The translations under genes and the position numbers were made by a program. This document shows positions 43,560 to 51,401 of a DNA stretch of 61,229 nt, in pieces. Numbering within the stretch: the stretch's first letter is position 1; each line of letters begins with the position of its first letter. The notes under the pieces are model-generated. The model saw only the letters and a list, made by a program, of their open reading frames with translations, was not told the origin of the DNA and ran no database searches. The stretch covers positions 1 through 61,229 of the forward strand of contig NZ_DASTBH010000570.1 of NCBI RefSeq assembly GCF_035712165.1. The letters run 5' to 3'. This DNA comes from DASYTH01 sp035712165. GTDB lineage: Bacteria; Actinomycetota; Actinomycetes; Mycobacteriales; Pseudonocardiaceae.

Positions 43560-43647
43560 TGTGGACAACCAAATTTCGAGCCGGTCTCGACCAGGTGTCG
43601 ACCGGCTCCACAGGCTGTGCACAGATGCGTCCACAACCTGTGGATAC
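43560..43647. other. Cluster of DnaA-box-like sequences
   Basis: TTGTCCACA occurs exactly on the minus strand (43568-43560). GTATCCACA is on the minus strand (43647-43639, one mismatch to TTATCCACA). GCGTCCACA is on the plus strand (43627-43635). TCCACA (43607-43612) and the palindrome CTGTGCACAG (43615-43624) are weaker. Five box-like sequences within 88 bp of non-coding DNA is notable. dnaA and dnaN are not nearby, so this is not the usual oriC setting. Confidence 0.45.
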
Positions 43648-43669
43648 CCGGTCAATCCATGATCATTCC

Positions 43670-45493
43670 TCAGCTCAAGCGTTGCTTGAGCGCGTCCAGC
43701 TCATCCTTGAGCAGCGTGGGCAGCTTCTCGCCGATCTTGGCGAACCACTCCTCGATCAGCGGCAGCTCCGCCCGCCACTCCTCGGCGTCGACCTCCAGGG
43801 CCGCCTCGATGTCCGCGCGGGACGCGTCCAGACCGGACAGATCCAGATCGTCGGCGGAGGGCACCCAGCCGATCGGCGTCTCGGTCGCCGCGGCCTTGCC
43901 CTCGATCCGCTCGATCGCCCACTTGAGCACCCGCGAGTTCTCGCCGAAGCCCGGCCACAGGAAGCGCTTGTCCTCGCCCCGGCGGAACCAGTTCACGTAG
44001 AAGATCTTCGGCAGCTTGGCCGCGTCGGCCTTCTTGCCCATCGCGATCCAGTGCTGGAAGTAGTCCCCGGCGTGGTAGCCGATGAACGGCAGCATGGCCA
44101 TCGGGTCCCGGCGCACCACGCCGACCTTGCCCTTGGCCGCGGCCGTGGTCTCCGACGACAGCGTCGCGCCCATGAAGGTGCCGTGCTGCCAGTCCCGGGA
44201 CTCGGTCACCAGCGGGATGGTGGTGGCTCGGCGGCCGCCGAAGAAGATCGCCGAGATCGGCACGCCCTTCGGGTCGTCCCACTCCGGCGCCAGGATCGGG
44301 CACTGCGCCATCGGCGTGCAGTACCGCGAGTTCGGGTGCGAGCTGGGCTCGTCCGAGTCCGGCGTCCAGTCCTGCTTCTTCCACGAGGTCAGGTGCGCGG
44401 GCGGGTCACCCATGCCCTCCCACCAGATGTCCCCGTCGTCGGTCAGGGCGACGTTGGTGAACAGCGAGTTGCCCTTGGCGATCGTGCGCATCGCGTTGGG
44501 GTTGGTGTGCCAGTCGGTGCCGGGGGCCACGCCGAAGAAGCCGAACTCCGGGTTGACCGCGTAGAGCCGGCCGTCCTCACCGAACCGCATCCAGGCGATG
44601 TCGTCGCCGAGCGTCTCCACCCGCCAGCCCGGGATGGTCGGCGCCAGCATGGCCAGGTTCGTCTTGCCGCATGCGCTCGGGAACGCGGCGGCGATGTAGT
44701 AGACCTTGTTCTCCGGCGAGATCAGCTTCAGGATCAGCATGTGCTCGGCCAGCCAGCCCTGGTCGCGGCCGATCACCGAGGCGATCCGCAGCGAGTAGCA
44801 CTTCTTGCCGAGCAACGCGTTGCCGCCGTAGCCGGAGCCGTAGCTCCAGATCATCCGCTCCTCGGGGAAGTGGGTGATGTACTTGGTCTCGTTGCACGGC
44901 CAGGGAACGTCGGCCTCATCGGCGTCCAGCGGAGCGCCCAGCGAGTGCAGGGCCGGCACGAACTCCCGCTCCTCGCCGCGCTCGTCGAAGAACTGCGCCA
45001 GGGCCTTGTCGCCCATCCTGGTCATGATGTGCATGGAGATCACGACGTACTCGGAGTCGGTGATCTCCACGCCGAGCATCGGCTGCTCGGCCGACAGCGG
45101 GCCCATGCAGAACGGGATCACGTACATGGTGCGACCGCGCATCGAGCCCCGGTAGAGCTCGGTCATGATCGCCTTCATCTCGCCCGGGTCCATCCAGTTG
45201 TTGGTCGGACCGGCGTCGGCGGGGTGCTGCGAGCAGATGAAGGTGCGCTCCTCGACGCGGGCGACGTCGTTGGGGTCGGAGGCGGCCCAGAACGAGTTGG
45301 GCTTCTTGGACAACCTGGTCAACGTGCCGGCCTCGACCAGCTTCGTGGTGAGGCGCTCCCACTCGGCGTCCGAGCCGTCGCACCAGACCACCTGGTCCGG
45401 CGCCGTCAGCTCGGCCACCTCCTGCACCCACGACACCAGCCGCGAGTGGGTAGTCGGTGCCTGGTCCAAACCAGGAATTGCCACTGCCGTCAT
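43670..45493 (-). CDS. pckG: Phosphoenolpyruvate carboxykinase (GTP)
   Basis: 607 residues from the ATG at 45493 (MTAVAIPGLDQAPTT). It converts oxaloacetate and GTP to PEP, GDP and CO2 and links the TCA cycle to gluconeogenesis. The P-loop with reactive Cys is AAFPSACGKTNLAML. The oxaloacetate-binding region is seen in RGRTMYVIPFCMGP, and GTP-PEPCK-specific sequences include IFFGGRR, NWFRRGEDKRFLWPGFGENSRVLKW and GDDIAWMR. The length fits the family (about 605-625). A start eight codons upstream is possible but lacks a better ribosome-binding site. Single gene; the 230-bp upstream region may be regulatory. Confidence 0.97.
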   Translation of the reverse strand: MTAVAIPGLDQAPTTHSRLVSWVQEVAELTAPDQVVWCDGSDAEWERLTTKLVEAGTLTRLSKKPNSFWAASDPNDVARVEERTFICSQHPADAGPTNNWMDPGEMKAIMTELYRGSMRGRTMYVIPFCMGPLSAEQPMLGVEITDSEYVVISMHIMTRMGDKALAQFFDERGEEREFVPALHSLGAPLDADEADVPWPCNETKYITHFPEERMIWSYGSGYGGNALLGKKCYSLRIASVIGRDQGWLAEHMLILKLISPENKVYYIAAAFPSACGKTNLAMLAPTIPGWRVETLGDDIAWMRFGEDGRLYAVNPEFGFFGVAPGTDWHTNPNAMRTIAKGNSLFTNVALTDDGDIWWEGMGDPPAHLTSWKKQDWTPDSDEPSSHPNSRYCTPMAQCPILAPEWDDPKGVPISAIFFGGRRATTIPLVTESRDWQHGTFMGATLSSETTAAAKGKVGVVRRDPMAMLPFIGYHAGDYFQHWIAMGKKADAAKLPKIFYVNWFRRGEDKRFLWPGFGENSRVLKWAIERIEGKAAATETPIGWVPSADDLDLSGLDASRADIEAALEVDAEEWRAELPLIEEWFAKIGEKLPTLLKDELDALKQRLS

Positions 45494-45540
45494 CTGCCTC
45501 GTCTCCTGACGTTGCACAAAAAGTCATCAAGGACGCCTTC

Positions 45541-45606
45541 GTCCGGACCGGACTCCAGCGTCCTCATTAACCGAATGGCAAAGTACCCGCCCGTTTACGA
45601 GCGGGT
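45541..45606. promoter_or_regulatory. Inverted repeats upstream of pckG
   Basis: GTCCGG-A-CCGGAC (45541-45553) is a perfect odd palindrome about 50 bp upstream of pckG. ACCCGC (45585-45590) with GCGGGT (45601-45606) is a second inverted repeat. Both could be operators for carbon-source control; no regulator is identified. Confidence 0.35.
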
Positions 45607-45720
45607 TTGCCGCAAGGTGTGGCTAGAGGCTAACCCGTCTATGCGCAGGTAATCGCCGTCGAGGCTGTCAGCTCTCTCACAGGACCGATAAGGGTATCGA
45701 TTCAGCACTCAGATGCAGCA

Positions 45721-45774
45721 CTCAATAACACGGGATCCCGATACGCGCCTGGCGTACCGGGATCCGCATTGAGA
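45721..45774 (-). terminator. Long hairpin after the acidic calcium-motif gene
   Basis: Reading the minus strand, CTCAATGCGGATCCCGGTACGC folds on GCGTATCGGGATCCCG...ATTGAG with a CAGGC loop, one bulge and one G-T pair. It begins 13 bp after the stop at 45787 and fits a terminator separating that gene from pckG. Confidence 0.7.
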
Positions 45775-45786
45775 ATGTGGTGAGGA

Positions 45787-46530
45787 TTACTTGGCGTCGG
45801 CCCACAACTCGTCCGAGCTGGCGTCCGTGCCGCCGGTCGGCCGGGAGTCGGACTCGTAGGTGCCGTCCGGGTTGAGGTGACCCTCCTCGACGACCTTCCA
45901 GTCGTCGCCGCCGGTGTTCTCGGCCACAGTCACGTCGCCGTCGGCCTCGATCACCACGGCGGTGTCCGCGGTGCCGTCGTGGTCGGTGTCGGTGAAGGCG
46001 TAGGTGGTGCCGTCGTCGTCGGTGACGATCGCGGTGTCCTTGACGCCGTCGCCGTCGGTGTCGTACTCGGCCTCGCCCGCGGTGACCTCGCCGTTGGGCG
46101 TGTCCACCGTGATCGTGCCGGAGTCCCGGTCGTCGGTTTCCCGGTCGTTCTTGTCGTCGGTGTCGGAGGCCTGGCGGTCCCGGCCGGAGTCGCCCTCGTC
46201 CGCTCCGTCGCCGCTGGGCGTGGGCAGGCTCTTGACGTCCTCCTCCACCCACTCACCGGACGCCTCGTCGTACTCCGCGCCAGCCACCACGTTGCCGTCC
46301 TGGTCGAACTCCACCGCGACGTCGGCGGTGCCGTCGCCGTCGGTGTCGGCGAACGCGATGTACCCGTCCTCGGTCTCGACGACGGCCGTGTCGTTGTGGC
46401 CGTCCCGGTCGAAGTCCTCGTTCTCCTCGACCTCGTAGCTCTCGCCGTCCATCTCGACGGTCAGCTCGTCGTTGCCGCTGTCGGCCTCGGGCGTGGTGCT
46501 GGTGTCGTCACCGTGCTCGTCGACGTACAC
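45787..46530 (-). CDS. Acidic protein with calcium-binding-type Asp repeats (DUF6802-like)
   Basis: A 247-residue, extremely acidic protein without signal peptide or membrane segment. It has two homologous halves. Each contains paired EF-hand/thrombospondin-3-like loops: DFDRDGHND and DTDGDGTAD in the first, DTDGDGVKD and DTDHDGTAD in the second, each followed by a short beta-strand (AVVETEDGYIAFAD, AIVTDDDGTTYAFTD). A Ser/Asp-rich linker joins them. This fits a calcium-binding protein and recalls the DUF6802 proteins of Pseudonocardiaceae (from memory). It lies downstream of the dynamin operon on the same strand, 71 bp apart. Function unknown. Confidence 0.72.
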   Translation of the reverse strand: MYVDEHGDDTSTTPEADSGNDELTVEMDGESYEVEENEDFDRDGHNDTAVVETEDGYIAFADTDGDGTADVAVEFDQDGNVVAGAEYDEASGEWVEEDVKSLPTPSGDGADEGDSGRDRQASDTDDKNDRETDDRDSGTITVDTPNGEVTAGEAEYDTDGDGVKDTAIVTDDDGTTYAFTDTDHDGTADTAVVIEADGDVTVAENTGGDDWKVVEEGHLNPDGTYESDSRPTGGTDASSDELWADAK

Positions 46531-46601
46531 GGGTCAACCCCCAATCTGTGGCTGATGTCGGCTGGTATGACTGCGCGCTGTTCGGTCCGGTTCCCGAGAC
46601 A

Positions 46602-48443
46602 TCAAACCCGGTCGCGCACCGACCGGATGCTGGCGAGCAGCTGCTCGGCGCGATCCCGGCCGGAGCCGACCTCGGTCAGCCGCTTGTTTACCACAGCCAG
46701 CTGCTTGGAGCGCTCGTTCGTGTCAAGTCGTAGCGCCTTGTCCACCTCGCGCAGCTCCTCCTCGATGCCGGCGATGCGCCGGCCGAGCGCCTCGTCGAGG
46801 GCCAGCGACAGCTGCGACTCGGCCTCGATCAGCTGCTCGGCCACCAGCTGGTCCAAAGTGGACCGGGCGTCCGCGATCGACTCGGTCAGCCACTGCTTCA
46901 TGTGCTGCTTGTCGGCGGTGTGCTTGCGGGTCTTGGCGATCCACCACCCGGCGCCCAGGCCGATCACGATCGTCGGCACCAGCAGGATCGGCGCGGCCAT
47001 CGCGCCGGCCAGCGGCAGCAGCGCCATCTTCCCGGCGCCGAACCCGCCGCTGACCCCCATGAACACCAGCAGCTTGTCCTCGGCGGTCGGCGGTCGCTTG
47101 TCGGCCGGCCGCAGCACGATCGGCGAGGAGCCGGCCCGAGCGAACTGCGCCCGGATCACGTCCAGCTCATCGGCCTGGAACAGCTCGCCGAGCACCGTCT
47201 CGGTCACCTGGTTGAGCCGGTGGCTCACGCTCGCGCTGAGCCGCGCGGACACCATCTGCAGCGCCGTGTCCACCTGGGCGGGCAGTTCGCGCAACCGGTC
47301 CTTGTCGGCCGCGTCGATCGCCTGCCGAAACCACGACTGCACGTCCCGCATCTGCCGGCTGATCTCGTGGTTGTTCTCCACCCGGGTGCGCTGCACCTCG
47401 CTGCGCAGCCGGACCTGCCAGCCCTTGGTGGACGACCGGCGGTCGGCGGTGAGCTCGTCCTTGCGGGCCCGCAGCGTCTCCGCCTCGGCCTCGCCGGTGG
47501 ACAGCGCGCGCCGCTCGGCCTCCAGCCGGACCCGCAGCGCACCCAGCGTGGTGGACAGCGCGCGCAGGGTGTTCGCCTCGGACAGCATGATCGACCGGCC
47601 GACCAGCAGGTCCTGCATCGCGGTGCGCAGCGCCCCGACCCCGGACTGCTCGCGCAGCATCGCGGCGGCGTCCGGGTTGGGCGCCTTGCCGGCCAGCTCC
47701 CACATCCGCGCCGACACCGGATGGAACCGGGCGCCGGCGAACCGGGGGGCGTGCTCGGCGAGCAGTGCCTGGTCGGCCTCGAGCACCTGCCGCCAGCCCC
47801 GGTACTGGTCCACTTTGGACAGCGCGAACAGCACCGTCTCCACCCGTTCGCCTACGCCGGCGAGGAAGTTCAGCTCACCCACGGTGAACGGGGCGGACGC
47901 GTCGACCACGAACAGCAGCGCGGTGGCCGAGGCGGCCGCCTCCCGGGCCAGCTCGCCATGGATCGAGTCCAGCCCGCCGACACCCGGAGTGTCCACTATG
48001 GACAGCTTGCTGAGCAGTTCCACCGGGCCGTCCACCTCGACGTAGCGCGGCGGCAGCTCACCGGCCGGCAGGTCGTGCGCGGCGGACACCCAGCTGATCA
48101 GCTCGGCCAGGTCGATCGGAACCGGCGCCAACTGGCCCGGGTAGCAGGCGCGGGCCTCCCACTGCGGCGCGTGGCCGAACACCAGGTACGTCGCGGTGGC
48201 CACCTCGGCATCGACCGGGGACAGCCCCGGGTGCCCGATCAAGGCGTTGACCAGCGAGCTCTTCCCGCGGTTGGTTTCCCCCACCACGACCGCCGCCGGG
48301 TTCTTCCGCCGCCGGGCCCGGATCTCCTCGACCCAGCGGGCCGAGTCCGGGTCGGCGTCCCGGATCAGCGTGAGCAGCTTCTCCCGGGCCTGCGCCACCT
48401 GCTTGGGCAGCGAGGCCTGGGCGGCGGCCGGAGCCGTGGTCAT
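46602..48443 (-). CDS. Dynamin-like GTPase with membrane hairpin (IniC/DynB-like)
   Basis: 613 residues. GTPase motifs: G1 GETNRGKSS (55-62), G3 DTPGVGG (151-157), G4 SKVD (209-212). A helical stalk follows (about 280-455), then a pair of adjacent hydrophobic segments (about 465-503) that would insert as a hairpin in the membrane, and a C-terminal coiled coil. Bacterial dynamins remodel or repair membranes: IniA/IniC in mycobacteria and DynA/DynB in streptomycetes sporulation septa. Its start overlaps the GrpE-like gene by 4 bp. It is third in a three-gene operon with a second, membrane-segment-free dynamin. Confidence 0.88.
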   Translation of the reverse strand: MTTAPAAAQASLPKQVAQAREKLLTLIRDADPDSARWVEEIRARRRKNPAAVVVGETNRGKSSLVNALIGHPGLSPVDAEVATATYLVFGHAPQWEARACYPGQLAPVPIDLAELISWVSAAHDLPAGELPPRYVEVDGPVELLSKLSIVDTPGVGGLDSIHGELAREAAASATALLFVVDASAPFTVGELNFLAGVGERVETVLFALSKVDQYRGWRQVLEADQALLAEHAPRFAGARFHPVSARMWELAGKAPNPDAAAMLREQSGVGALRTAMQDLLVGRSIMLSEANTLRALSTTLGALRVRLEAERRALSTGEAEAETLRARKDELTADRRSSTKGWQVRLRSEVQRTRVENNHEISRQMRDVQSWFRQAIDAADKDRLRELPAQVDTALQMVSARLSASVSHRLNQVTETVLGELFQADELDVIRAQFARAGSSPIVLRPADKRPPTAEDKLLVFMGVSGGFGAGKMALLPLAGAMAAPILLVPTIVIGLGAGWWIAKTRKHTADKQHMKQWLTESIADARSTLDQLVAEQLIEAESQLSLALDEALGRRIAGIEEELREVDKALRLDTNERSKQLAVVNKRLTEVGSGRDRAEQLLASIRSVRDRV

Positions 48444-48955
48444 GGAGCCGTCCGGTTGTAGACCGTCACGACCGGCGCGCGCAGCACCTCACCCCGGTCG
48501 CTGAACCCGACCACCTCGGTCTCGGCGACCACTCCGTTGAGCGCCTCGTCCTCGGTGGCCACGGTGCCGCCGGCCTCGTGCTGGGCCGGGTCGAACCGCT
48601 GACCGTCCGGCCGCAGCGCGGTCACCCCGACCGCAGCGAGGCCCTCCTCGATCCGCTCGGCCACCCCGGAGCTGCGCGCCCGGTCCAGCGCGTACATGCA
48701 TAACTGCACCAACGACTTCCGCTCCGCGAGCGCCCGGCCGGCCGCCGCCTCGGCCGCGCCGTCCCGCCCGTTCGGCGCCGCGGCCCGGGCGCCCGGGTCC
48801 AGGTCCGCGCCGGCGATCACACCATCGGCGGCGATCCCGCCGCCCGGCTGCTCCGCGCCGGCCCGCACCGCGTCGGCGATCACGCTCGCCTTCACCTCGA
48901 TGGTGGACTCGGCCGGGTCGTCGTCCGGCTTGCCCCGCTTGAACCAGGAAGGCAT
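48440..48955 (-). CDS. Orphan GrpE-like protein in the dynamin operon
   Basis: 171 residues. The C-terminal 70 residues (LRPDGQRFDPAQHEAGG...ALNGVVAETEVVGFSDRGEVLRAPVVTVY) follow the GrpE beta domain. The preceding helix (RALAERKSLVQLCMYALDRARSSGVAERIEEGLAA) stands for a shortened coiled coil. The N-terminal third is Ala/Gly-rich and non-conserved. The canonical GrpE is encoded at 2.8 kb, so this is a paralogue. It sits between two dynamin genes, 20 bp after the first and overlapping the second. It may act on an Hsp70 that works with the dynamins; no such Hsp70 gene is in the window. Confidence 0.8.
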   Translation of the reverse strand: MPSWFKRGKPDDDPAESTIEVKASVIADAVRAGAEQPGGGIAADGVIAGADLDPGARAAAPNGRDGAAEAAAGRALAERKSLVQLCMYALDRARSSGVAERIEEGLAAVGVTALRPDGQRFDPAQHEAGGTVATEDEALNGVVAETEVVGFSDRGEVLRAPVVTVYNRTAP

Positions 48956-48975
48956 CCAGGCTCACCCCCGCTCTC

Positions 48976-50553
48976 TCACTCTGCCCGAAGCTGCTGCCAG
49001 ATCAGGAAGTATGCGCGGTGCACCACGTGCGCCACGCGACTTTGCGCAGGTGTCGCGCCGAACGAGGCGAACGAACGCCACCACCCGGCCCGCTCCAGTG
49101 CGAACGCAGCCAGCTCCCGCTGCGGCCGGCCGGACATGCCCAGCTGGTCGCCGATGTCGGCATGGCTGCCCACCCGGAGCACCTCCTCGGCGAGATCCTC
49201 CGGCATCGCCACCGCACCGGAGGTGACCAGGGTCAACGCCTCCAGCAGCCGCAGCTGGTGCGCCTCGGGCTTGGCCAGCAGCACCTCGATGGCGTCGTGC
49301 ACGCGCTGCCGCTCGCCCGGATCGCCGGAGGCGTGGGCGAGCGCGGTCACCGAGGCCAGCGCGGCGGCCGCCTTGATCCCGTCGGCCCGGGCCCGGAACA
49401 CCGCGTCCAGCCGGTTGCGCACCCCGGCGAGGCCGGAGGCGTCCAGCAGCCGGCGGCGCAACGCGCCCGCGGTCAGCTCCGGCTCGGCCCGCAGCGCCTC
49501 GACCGCCGTGCGCACGCCGTAGAGGTCCAGCTTCTCCAGCAGCCGCACCCGGGTACCGGTCGGCACCTCACATTCCCAGGTGGTGAAGATGTCGGCCGAG
49601 AGCAGCATGGTCTCCCAGGTGGCATCGTCCAGTTGGGACAGTTGGCGCAGCGCGTCGGCGTCGGCCGAGGTGAACCCGCCGGACTCGGCGGACTCGGCCA
49701 GCAGGCCGATCACCGGGATGACGTCGGCCACCCGCGGCTTGAGGGTCTGGGCCTGGCGCTCGGCCAGCAGGGTGGCGGCCCGCCAGACGTCACCGTCCGA
49801 ACCGGACACCGACTCGGGTGCGATGGTGTCCGCCTTGTTCAGCACCGCGATCGCGTTCACCGGACCGGCTTCCCGGCTGGCCGTCGCCGCGGTGAACGCG
49901 GCCAGCGCCTGCTGGTCGTCGGCGCGCACGCCCTGGGTGACCACGTACAGCACGGCCTCGGCGCCGGCCACCGCGCTGCGCGAGGTGTGGTCCAGCTCGT
50001 CGGTGCCGGCGCCGTCCTCGGCTTCGTCCGGCTCCTCGTCCTTGCGGTGCCGGGCCGCGCCGAGCAACTGCTCGGTACGGCGCACCGAGGCGGCGTCCAG
50101 GGAGCCGAGGCCCGGGGTGTCGATGACGGTGAGGTCGCGCAGCACCGCGTTGGTCAGGTAGGCCTCCAGGTGCGAGACCGCCTCGAAGTCGACCTCGAGG
50201 TCACTGGGAATCACCCCGCCGGAGTCGAACGGCAGCACCTGCTTGCGCCCGTCGTGGAACACCACCTCGACCCGGTCGACGGTGCCGTACTGGAACCGGG
50301 TGACCAGCCGGGTGCACTCGCCCACGTCCGTCGGCGCCACCCGGCGCCCGATCAGCGCGTTCACCAGCGTCGACTTGCCCGATTTGATCCGTCCGGCGAC
50401 GGCGACCTGGAGCGGCGCGGACAGCCGGCGCAACACCTCCCGGAAGCCGGCCGCCGTGCGCGCGGAGACCTGCGGCTGCAGCCGGTGGCAGAGGTGGGCG
50501 ACCGCGGCGGACAACGGCCCGGCCACGTGCTGCTGCTCGGTCGCCGTGGTCAC
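48976..50553 (-). CDS. Dynamin-like GTPase without membrane segment (IniA-like)
   Basis: 525 residues from the GTG at 50553; the open frame upstream of it is antisense to the neighbouring gene. G1 is GRIKSGKST (54-62), G3 DTPGLG (145-150), G4 NKAD (239-242). An acidic insert (RKDEEPDEAEDGAGTDE) lies between G3 and G4. The C-terminal half is helical, with no hydrophobic segment, so it could form a hetero-oligomer with the membrane-inserted dynamin encoded downstream. It is the first gene of the three-gene operon and divergent from a small membrane protein gene. Ribosome-binding site is weak (GGAG close to the start). Confidence 0.86.
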   Translation of the reverse strand: MTTATEQQHVAGPLSAAVAHLCHRLQPQVSARTAAGFREVLRRLSAPLQVAVAGRIKSGKSTLVNALIGRRVAPTDVGECTRLVTRFQYGTVDRVEVVFHDGRKQVLPFDSGGVIPSDLEVDFEAVSHLEAYLTNAVLRDLTVIDTPGLGSLDAASVRRTEQLLGAARHRKDEEPDEAEDGAGTDELDHTSRSAVAGAEAVLYVVTQGVRADDQQALAAFTAATASREAGPVNAIAVLNKADTIAPESVSGSDGDVWRAATLLAERQAQTLKPRVADVIPVIGLLAESAESGGFTSADADALRQLSQLDDATWETMLLSADIFTTWECEVPTGTRVRLLEKLDLYGVRTAVEALRAEPELTAGALRRRLLDASGLAGVRNRLDAVFRARADGIKAAAALASVTALAHASGDPGERQRVHDAIEVLLAKPEAHQLRLLEALTLVTSGAVAMPEDLAEEVLRVGSHADIGDQLGMSGRPQRELAAFALERAGWWRSFASFGATPAQSRVAHVVHRAYFLIWQQLRAE

Positions 50554-50664
50554 GCTCCAAATCGTGCCATGCCCTGCCCTTTCATTGGACCGGTAGTGGT
50601 TTTCCCACGTAGCGCGACGGGTACCCCGGTGCCGGGTTACCTCGGAAGGGACGGTGGTGGGCGC

Positions 50665-51174
50665 GTGGACACCAACAGCTACGTGATGTTCCTGATCATC
50701 GGTGTGGTCCTCGTCGGGCTGGACGCGGCGATCGTGTACCGCAGCGGCCGGGCCTACCTGGACGAGGCGTACCGAGACCCGAGAGGCGCGCGGTCGATGG
50801 TGCAGCTGGTCACCATGCTGTTCGTGCTGATCGTGCTCGGTGTGCTCGCGTTGATCTCCACGATCGACATCGACACCGGCAACGCCGTGCAGAACGTCGT
50901 GGTCAAGCTCGGCGTGGTGCTGCTGGTGCTGGCCGCCGCGCACGCCGCGACGATCTCGATCCTGTCGCACCTGCGGGACCGGCTCCGGGGCGAACATCTG
51001 GAGGACGAGCTGCTCACCGGCGGCGCCCCCACCCCACCCAACGGGATCGTGCCGGGCGTGACCCCCGCCATGCCGGGCGTGACCACCGCCCCGGTGGTCG
51101 ACGAGTACCCCAACCGGCACCCGGCGGTCAGCCCGCCGATCGAGGAGCAGCAGAACCCCTACCCGACCACGTAG
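50665..51174 (+). CDS. Small membrane protein with three predicted helices
   Basis: 169 residues from the GTG at 50665. Three hydrophobic segments (about 7-25, 46-66, 77-97) are followed by a Pro-rich cytoplasmic or extracellular tail of about 60 residues (GGAPTPPNGIVPGVTPAMPG...). No known domain is recognised. It is divergent from the dynamin operon across a 111-bp gap, which suggests, but does not prove, a link to membrane remodelling. Its 3' end overlaps the convergent small gene by 16 bp. Confidence 0.7.
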   Translation: MDTNSYVMFLIIGVVLVGLDAAIVYRSGRAYLDEAYRDPRGARSMVQLVTMLFVLIVLGVLALISTIDIDTGNAVQNVVVKLGVVLLVLAAAHAATISILSHLRDRLRGEHLEDELLTGGAPTPPNGIVPGVTPAMPGVTTAPVVDEYPNRHPAVSPPIEEQQNPYPTT

Positions 51175-51401
51175 CCGTGCTCGTACGCCGCGATCACCGC
51201 GGCCACGGCCTGGCGCACGTCCGCGCCGGCCGCCCGGGCCGTCACCGCGTACGCGGTGGCGGCCTCGGCCACGTCGACCGGTAGCGGGCCGGGAGTCAAC
51301 ACCTGGGCGGATCCCGGCTCACCCCGCAGGACGACGTGCGCCGAGCCGGGCGTGCCTACGCTGATCAGGTGCGGCGGTTGAGTCTGTGGCTGAAGGCGCA
51401 C
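51159..51401 (-). CDS. Small hypothetical protein (start uncertain)
   Basis: The C-terminal half (LTPGPLPVDVAEAATAYAVT to AYEHGYVVG) has strong actinobacterial codon bias and a compact helical composition, so it looks coding. Start is uncertain: GTG at 51401 would overlap the divergent kinase gene by 33 bp, and GTG at 51302 gives only 47 residues. I do not recognise a domain. It overlaps the preceding convergent gene by 16 bp. Confidence 0.45.
   Translation of the reverse strand: MRLQPQTQPPHLISVGTPGSAHVVLRGEPGSAQVLTPGPLPVDVAEAATAYAVTARAAGADVRQAVAAVIAAYEHGYVVG

Noticed and set aside
43560..43647. The DnaA-box-like cluster as the chromosomal origin
   Set aside because: oriC in actinobacteria normally lies between dnaA and dnaN with many boxes over several hundred bp and an AT-rich region. 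None of that is here, so it is reported only as a box cluster.
43672..43690. GCTCAAG-CGTTG-CTTGAGC at the end of pckG as a HAIR operator
   Set aside because: The half-sites are in the reverse order and spacing of HAIR (CTTGAGT-N7-ACTCAAG), and the sequence lies inside the pckG coding end.
46602..50553. The dynamin operon as an anti-phage defence system
   Set aside because: No nuclease, helicase, restriction or effector gene is adjacent, and similar dynamin pairs have housekeeping membrane roles in relatives.
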